This document shows, piece by piece, positions 60,338 through 64,000 of a stretch of 64,000 bases of DNA (within the stretch, counting starts at the first letter, position 1; each line of letters opens with the position of its first letter). The notes beneath the pieces are model-generated. The model did no database searches. It saw only the letters and a list, made by a program, of their open reading frames with translations, and had not been told where the DNA came from. Both the position numbers and the translations under genes were made by a program. The stretch is from Phycobacter sedimenti (GTDB lineage Bacteria; Pseudomonadota; Alphaproteobacteria; Rhodobacterales; Rhodobacteraceae). The DNA lies in NCBI RefSeq assembly GCF_038148855.1, contig NZ_JBBVGR010000002.1:1-64000 (forward strand). Direction: 5' to 3'.

Positions 60338-61210
60338 ATGGTAGATTTTTCCAAGGTCCGCGCGATCGACATCCACACCCACGCCGAAGAGCCCTGCGGC
60401 TGCCACGCCGATGATGGCTATGATGAGCTGCAGGCCACCATGGCCAACTATTTTGGTGCACCCTGGCAGCATCCGCCGACCGTGCCGCAGACTGCGGCCC
60501 ACTACCGCGAGCAGAACATCGCCGCGGTGATCTTCCCGGTCGATGCCGAGCGCGAAACCGGCTATCGGCGCTACAAGAACGAGGAAGTCGCCGAACTGGC
60601 GGCGGAAAACGACGACGTGCTGATCCCCTTTGCCAGCATCGATCCGCACAAGGGCAAGATGGGCGCCCGCGAGGCGCGCCGCCTGATGAAGGATTTCGGC
60701 ATCAAGGGCTTCAAGTTCCATCCCACCATGCAGGGCTTTTACGCCAATGACCGCATGGCCTACGACCTTTATGAGGCCATCGCCGAAGAAGGCGGGATCG
60801 CTCTTTTTCACACCGGCCAGACGGGCGTCGGCAGCGGCATGCCGGGCGGCAATGGCATGCGTCTGAAATACTCCAACCCGATGTATATGGACGATGTGGC
60901 GGTGGACTTCCCGGAGATGAAGATCATTCTGGCGCATCCCTCTTTCCCCTGGCAGGAAGAGGCGCTGGCCGTGGCCCAGCACAAGCCCAACGTCTATATC
61001 GACCTCTCGGGCTGGTCGCCCAAGTACTTCCCTGAAATCCTTGTGAAATACTGCAACTCGATCCTGAAGAAGAAGGTGCTGTTCGGCTCTGACTGGCCTA
61101 TGATCACGCCGGAACGCTGGCTTGCGGATTTCGAGAAGATCGCCATCAAGGACCACCTGCGCGAAGACATCATCAAGGGCAACGCCATGCGCCTGCTCGG
61201 GGTCGACTGA
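60338..61210 (+). CDS. Amidohydrolase-2 family protein
   Basis: A 290-residue TIM-barrel metal enzyme. Metal-ligand regions are AIDIHTHAEEP (residues 9-19), IKGFKFHPTMQGFY near 122-136, ILAHPSFPWQEEAL near 192-205 and LFGSDWPMI near 250-258. This group includes decarboxylases and hydratases of aromatic intermediates. In this operon it may act on a ring-derived or CoA-derived product. Start is 13 bases after the ligase stop. Confidence 0.86.
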   Translation: MVDFSKVRAIDIHTHAEEPCGCHADDGYDELQATMANYFGAPWQHPPTVPQTAAHYREQNIAAVIFPVDAERETGYRRYKNEEVAELAAENDDVLIPFASIDPHKGKMGAREARRLMKDFGIKGFKFHPTMQGFYANDRMAYDLYEAIAEEGGIALFHTGQTGVGSGMPGGNGMRLKYSNPMYMDDVAVDFPEMKIILAHPSFPWQEEALAVAQHKPNVYIDLSGWSPKYFPEILVKYCNSILKKKVLFGSDWPMITPERWLADFEKIAIKDHLREDIIKGNAMRLLGVD

Positions 61211-61211
61211 T

Positions 61212-61676
61212 ATGGAGATCCCTGCGCCGCAGCTGCGCCATGCCTTCCGCCTTCGGGTAGAACTGGGTGCCCCGATGGAACTGGGGCAGGGCCGGGCGGG
61301 CGTGCGGCGCATCATACCAATCATCGGGGGCAAGGCCCTTGGCCCCGATCTGACCGGCGAGGTGCTGAACCTCGGGGCTGACTGGCAGACCATCTATCCC
61401 GATGGCGCCGCGCATCTTGATACGCGCTATGCGGTGAAAACCGAGGACGGCGCGGTGATCGAGATCGTCAATGTCGGCAGCCGCCACGGCCCTGCGGATG
61501 TGATCGCGCGCCTCGCCAAGGGTGAGGATGTGGATCCCTCCAGCTATTACATGCGCACCGCCGCGCGGCTGGAGACGGGCGACGAGCGCTATGCCTGGGT
61601 CAATCACATGCTGTTCGTCTGCTCCGGCATACGCCGCGCCTCTGCCGTGGAAATCGACTATTACGTTGTGGAGTAA
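61212..61676 (+). CDS. DUF3237 domain protein
   Basis: A 154-residue protein of the DUF3237 beta-barrel family, starting MEIPAPQLRHAFRLRVELG and containing GPDLTGEVLNLGADWQ and DTRYAVKTEDGAVIEIVN. The function is not established for the family. It begins one base after the amidohydrolase stop and ends three bases before the acyl-CoA dehydrogenase, so it belongs to the operon. Confidence 0.85.
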   Translation: MEIPAPQLRHAFRLRVELGAPMELGQGRAGVRRIIPIIGGKALGPDLTGEVLNLGADWQTIYPDGAAHLDTRYAVKTEDGAVIEIVNVGSRHGPADVIARLAKGEDVDPSSYYMRTAARLETGDERYAWVNHMLFVCSGIRRASAVEIDYYVVE

Positions 61677-61679
61677 TCC

Positions 61680-63281
61680 ATGAAGCCATTTGTTGCGCCG
61701 GTTGAGGACATCCTGTTCACGCTCACTCACGTGGCAGGCGCAAGGGAACTGCCGCGTTGGGATGTGGAATTTGTCTCTGAGGTTGCAGGCCATTTCGCAG
61801 CCTTTGCTGAGGGCGAGATTGCCCCGCTGGATGAGTCGGGTGATCTTGAAGGGTGCACGCTGACAGAAGGCCGCGTTGCGATGCCTGCTGGCTTCAAAGA
61901 TCTTTACCGCTCTTATGCCGAACAGGGTTGGCCGGGCCTCACCATCCCCGAGGAATTCGGCGGGCAGGGCATGGGCGCGATGATGCTGGCGATCACGTCG
62001 GAGATCTTTTCCGGCGCCAATCATTCTATGCAGATGGTCACGGGATTGGTGCCGGGCGCCGCGCGCACCCTTTTGCGGTTCGGCACGACGGACCAGCAGG
62101 CGCGCTACCTGCCGTCTCTGGCATCTGGCGAAACTCTTGCCACCATGTGCCTGACCGAGCCCGGCGCGGGCTCGGACCTGTCCCGTGTGCGCTGCCGCGC
62201 GATACCCGATGGGGACAGCTGGCAGATCAGCGGTGAGAAGATCTTCATCTCCGGCGGCGATCAGGACATGAGCGACCAGATCCTGCATCTGGTGCTGGCG
62301 CGCACTTCGGACAATGGGATCAAGGGCTTGTCGCTGTTCCTCTGCCCCTGCACCCGCCGGGACGGCAGCCGAAACGGCGTTACCGTCACCCGGATCGAGG
62401 AAAAGATGGGCCTTCATGCGTCACCGACCTGCCAGCTGGCCTTTGACGGCGCCGGGGCAGAGCTGATCGGCGCCGAGGGGCAGGGGCTGATGGCGATGTT
62501 CACCATGATGAACCACGCCCGCGCCGATGTCGCCCTGCAGGGTGTGGCCCATGCGGCCCGCGCCCATGATGTGGCTTCATCCTATGCGGCCGAGCGTCAG
62601 CAGGGGCGCGGCGCAGATGGGCGGCCCGTTGCGCTGGACGGTCACGCGGACGTGCGTCGCATGCTGGACGAGATCGACGCCGCAGCCCTCGGTGCGCGCG
62701 CCATCGCGCATCTGGCTTTTGTCACCATGGAGCGGGGCGACACCCCAGATCTGGTGGAGTTTCTGACGCCATTGGCCAAGGTCAGCGGCACCGAGGCCGG
62801 TATCCGTGGCGCCGAACTGGGCATGCAGGTACTTGGCGGCTATGGATACCTTCGCGAATACCGTCTGGAGCAGACCTACAGGGACGCCCGGATCTGCGCG
62901 ATCTACGAGGGTGCAAACGGCATTCATGAACGCATGCTGGCCACCCGGCTGTTGGGGGGCGCGTCCGCGGAGGCCTTTGCGACCTTCCTTGCGGGCGAGA
63001 GTGCCGGTGAAGTTGCTGCCGCTCTGGAGGGATGGCACGCGGCGCGGCAAATCCTGCTGCGCCAGGATGACCCGGCCCCCTTTGCTCATGAGTTTTACCT
63101 TCTGACGCGCGATACACTCCTGACGGCCGTGTGGCATCGGATCGAGGCGTCGGCTCCGCACCATTCGCAGCCAGAGCGGCTGATCCGTGTCGCCAGGGCG
63201 CAGCTGACCGCTCTGGCAGTGCGGCGTGCCGGAGACTTGACGCTTCTTTCAGCGCGGGTAAAAAACCTGGCTCACGCCTAG
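61680..63281 (+). CDS. Acyl-CoA dehydrogenase
   Basis: A 533-residue FAD enzyme with an N-terminal extension of the DmdC-like group (MKPFVAPVEDILFTLTHVAG), then CLTEPGAGSDLSRVRC, ARADVALQGVAHAARA and the catalytic-base segment CAIYEGANGIHERML near residue 408. It introduces a 2,3-double bond in an acyl-CoA. Members near 590 residues are usual; this is somewhat shorter at the end. It is last in the aromatic-acid operon and converges with the edge gene. Confidence 0.9.
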   Translation: MKPFVAPVEDILFTLTHVAGARELPRWDVEFVSEVAGHFAAFAEGEIAPLDESGDLEGCTLTEGRVAMPAGFKDLYRSYAEQGWPGLTIPEEFGGQGMGAMMLAITSEIFSGANHSMQMVTGLVPGAARTLLRFGTTDQQARYLPSLASGETLATMCLTEPGAGSDLSRVRCRAIPDGDSWQISGEKIFISGGDQDMSDQILHLVLARTSDNGIKGLSLFLCPCTRRDGSRNGVTVTRIEEKMGLHASPTCQLAFDGAGAELIGAEGQGLMAMFTMMNHARADVALQGVAHAARAHDVASSYAAERQQGRGADGRPVALDGHADVRRMLDEIDAAALGARAIAHLAFVTMERGDTPDLVEFLTPLAKVSGTEAGIRGAELGMQVLGGYGYLREYRLEQTYRDARICAIYEGANGIHERMLATRLLGGASAEAFATFLAGESAGEVAAALEGWHAARQILLRQDDPAPFAHEFYLLTRDTLLTAVWHRIEASAPHHSQPERLIRVARAQLTALAVRRAGDLTLLSARVKNLAHA

Positions 63282-63306
63282 CAACGGGTTCAGGCTGCGG
63301 CGGCCT

Positions 63307-64000
63307 TCAAAAGAAGACGTCGTCCAGATCATCGTCATCAGCCGGCGCGACTGCCGAATATGAAGCAGGTTCCGTGCCGGGGTAGAGCGTGCTATGGACG
63401 TGTCTTTCGTCATCCATACTGTATGAGTTCCACACCTCTGACAGAACCTCCTGCGATGGCGGTTCTGGGTTGTCCACCTGCTCCAGCAGCGTGGCCATGT
63501 CGTTCAGCTCTTGCGAGATGTGCTCCACATCCTGCATGCAGTGGATTGCGTCCTGAACCTGCTCCAGCAGTCTTGACGTTACGGAGACGGCCGCGTTTCG
63601 CAGCGCATCAAGCTGATCAAACCGCTTCTGCCCGGTCGCGATTTCACCCTCGTATTGGGTAATTGCCTGTTCCAGCGCGGTGCCTGTGTCCATCAGCTCC
63701 TGTATGCCGAAAGCGGCGTTCTGGGCCACGGAATCCAACTCACGCTGACTCGCTTTCACGGCGGTCAGACACTTGTTCGCCGTATCGCGCACCTCGAAGG
63801 AGAGCGTCGACATGGCATGCCTTGCCTTTTGGGACCGCGATGCCAGCAGGGAGGAGTTCATCGCCGAATACGCCACTGCCCGCGAATTGTCCTCAAGCCG
63901 TTTGAAATTCTGCTTGGCGGCTGCGATCATGTCGGGCAGGGCTTCGGCGTCCTTGAAGGTGGAGCGAAGCGCCACGCGTATCTCGGAGAAACGCGACACG
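63307..64000 (-). CDS. Coiled-coil chemoreceptor-like protein, partial at window edge
   Basis: The C-terminal 230 residues of a gene that likely begins outside the window; the GTG near 63999 need not be its start. It is highly helical. SAMNSSLLASRSQKARHAMSTLSFEVRDTA resembles a shortened chemoreceptor signalling hairpin, as in the Aer-type PAS protein at 13.4-14.7 kb. The tail is acidic and ends DDDLDDVFF. No membrane segment is visible in this part. Role unknown; a signalling or chemotaxis adaptor is possible. Confidence 0.55.
   Translation of the reverse strand, partial: VSRFSEIRVALRSTFKDAEALPDMIAAAKQNFKRLEDNSRAVAYSAMNSSLLASRSQKARHAMSTLSFEVRDTANKCLTAVKASQRELDSVAQNAAFGIQELMDTGTALEQAITQYEGEIATGQKRFDQLDALRNAAVSVTSRLLEQVQDAIHCMQDVEHISQELNDMATLLEQVDNPEPPSQEVLSEVWNSYSMDDERHVHSTLYPGTEPASYSAVAPADDDDLDDVFF

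Noticed and set aside
63307..63999. CheZ phosphatase identity for the edge protein
   Set aside because: The acidic aromatic tail is suggestive, but the spacing of the CheZ catalytic Asp/Gln motif is not present in the helical part.
1..64000. CRISPR arrays, insertion sequences, prophage or integrative elements
   Set aside because: No regularly spaced repeats, transposase, integrase or phage structural genes were seen; the single tRNA has no integrase or duplicated 3' end beside it.

Overview
The window is high-GC, densely packed chromosomal DNA from an alphaproteobacterium, most likely a Rhodobacterales member of the Roseobacter group. Indicators are the SUV3-like helicase/S4 protein/FdxA/CarD run, the dacC-tmk-holB-tatD cell-cycle operon, several TRAP and tripartite tricarboxylate transporters, a LysR/TRAP/D-amino-acid dehydrogenase locus and a hydroxycinnamate-type CoA ligase cluster. 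I assign the taxon from gene content and protein style only. I see no rRNA, CRISPR array, insertion sequence, phage or integrase. One tRNA-Ser(UGA) is present.

Layout. 0.1-11.4 kb: oligoendopeptidase F, a lysophospholipase-like hydrolase, an SCP2 protein, a TPR protein, an RNA helicase with S4 partner, ferredoxin, CarD, a voltage-gated-type K+ channel with a zinc-ribbon tail, and divergent cobS/cobT. 11.4-17.9 kb: a KefB/C-type antiporter, an Aer-like PAS signalling protein, an Lrp regulator divergent from 4-hydroxyphenylpyruvate dioxygenase, a GFA protein and a small lipoprotein. 18.0-24.0 kb: a very large proline/alanine-rich bitopic protein, a SIMPL-domain protein, O-acetylhomoserine sulfhydrylase and an AEC transporter. 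24.0-29.6 kb: a minus-strand operon of a SPOR lipoprotein, D-Ala-D-Ala carboxypeptidase, thymidylate kinase, DNA polymerase III delta', TatD and an MBL hydrolase. 29.8-32.3 kb: tRNA-Ser, a GNAT enzyme, a lysozyme-fold protein and a BASS-like permease.

32.3-38.6 kb: a D-amino-acid/racemase locus (TRAP transporter dctPQM, DadA-like oxidase, LysR, Asp/Glu racemase). 38.6-45.9 kb: a tricarboxylate uptake system tctCBA with its divergent tctDE two-component system, an extra periplasmic binding protein, and an MBL-fold protein lacking two usual zinc-ligand histidines. 46.1-50.2 kb: a tightly overlapping arsenic operon (ArsR-ArsC fusion, GAPDH, ArsJ, Acr3), giving export of both 1-arseno-3-phosphoglycerate and arsenite.

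50.7-52.3 kb holds the most unusual locus: an H-NOX-fold protein that has lost the proximal heme histidine and the YxSxR motif, translationally coupled to an HNOBA-GGDEF diguanylate cyclase. 52.7-56.3 kb: a molybdopterin oxidoreductase and a MocR regulator. 56.4-63.3 kb: a single-strand aromatic-acid catabolic operon (SDR, crotonase, MarR, feruloyl-CoA-synthetase-like ligase, amidohydrolase, DUF3237, acyl-CoA dehydrogenase) with a perfect inverted repeat upstream. The right edge cuts a coiled-coil, chemoreceptor-like protein.
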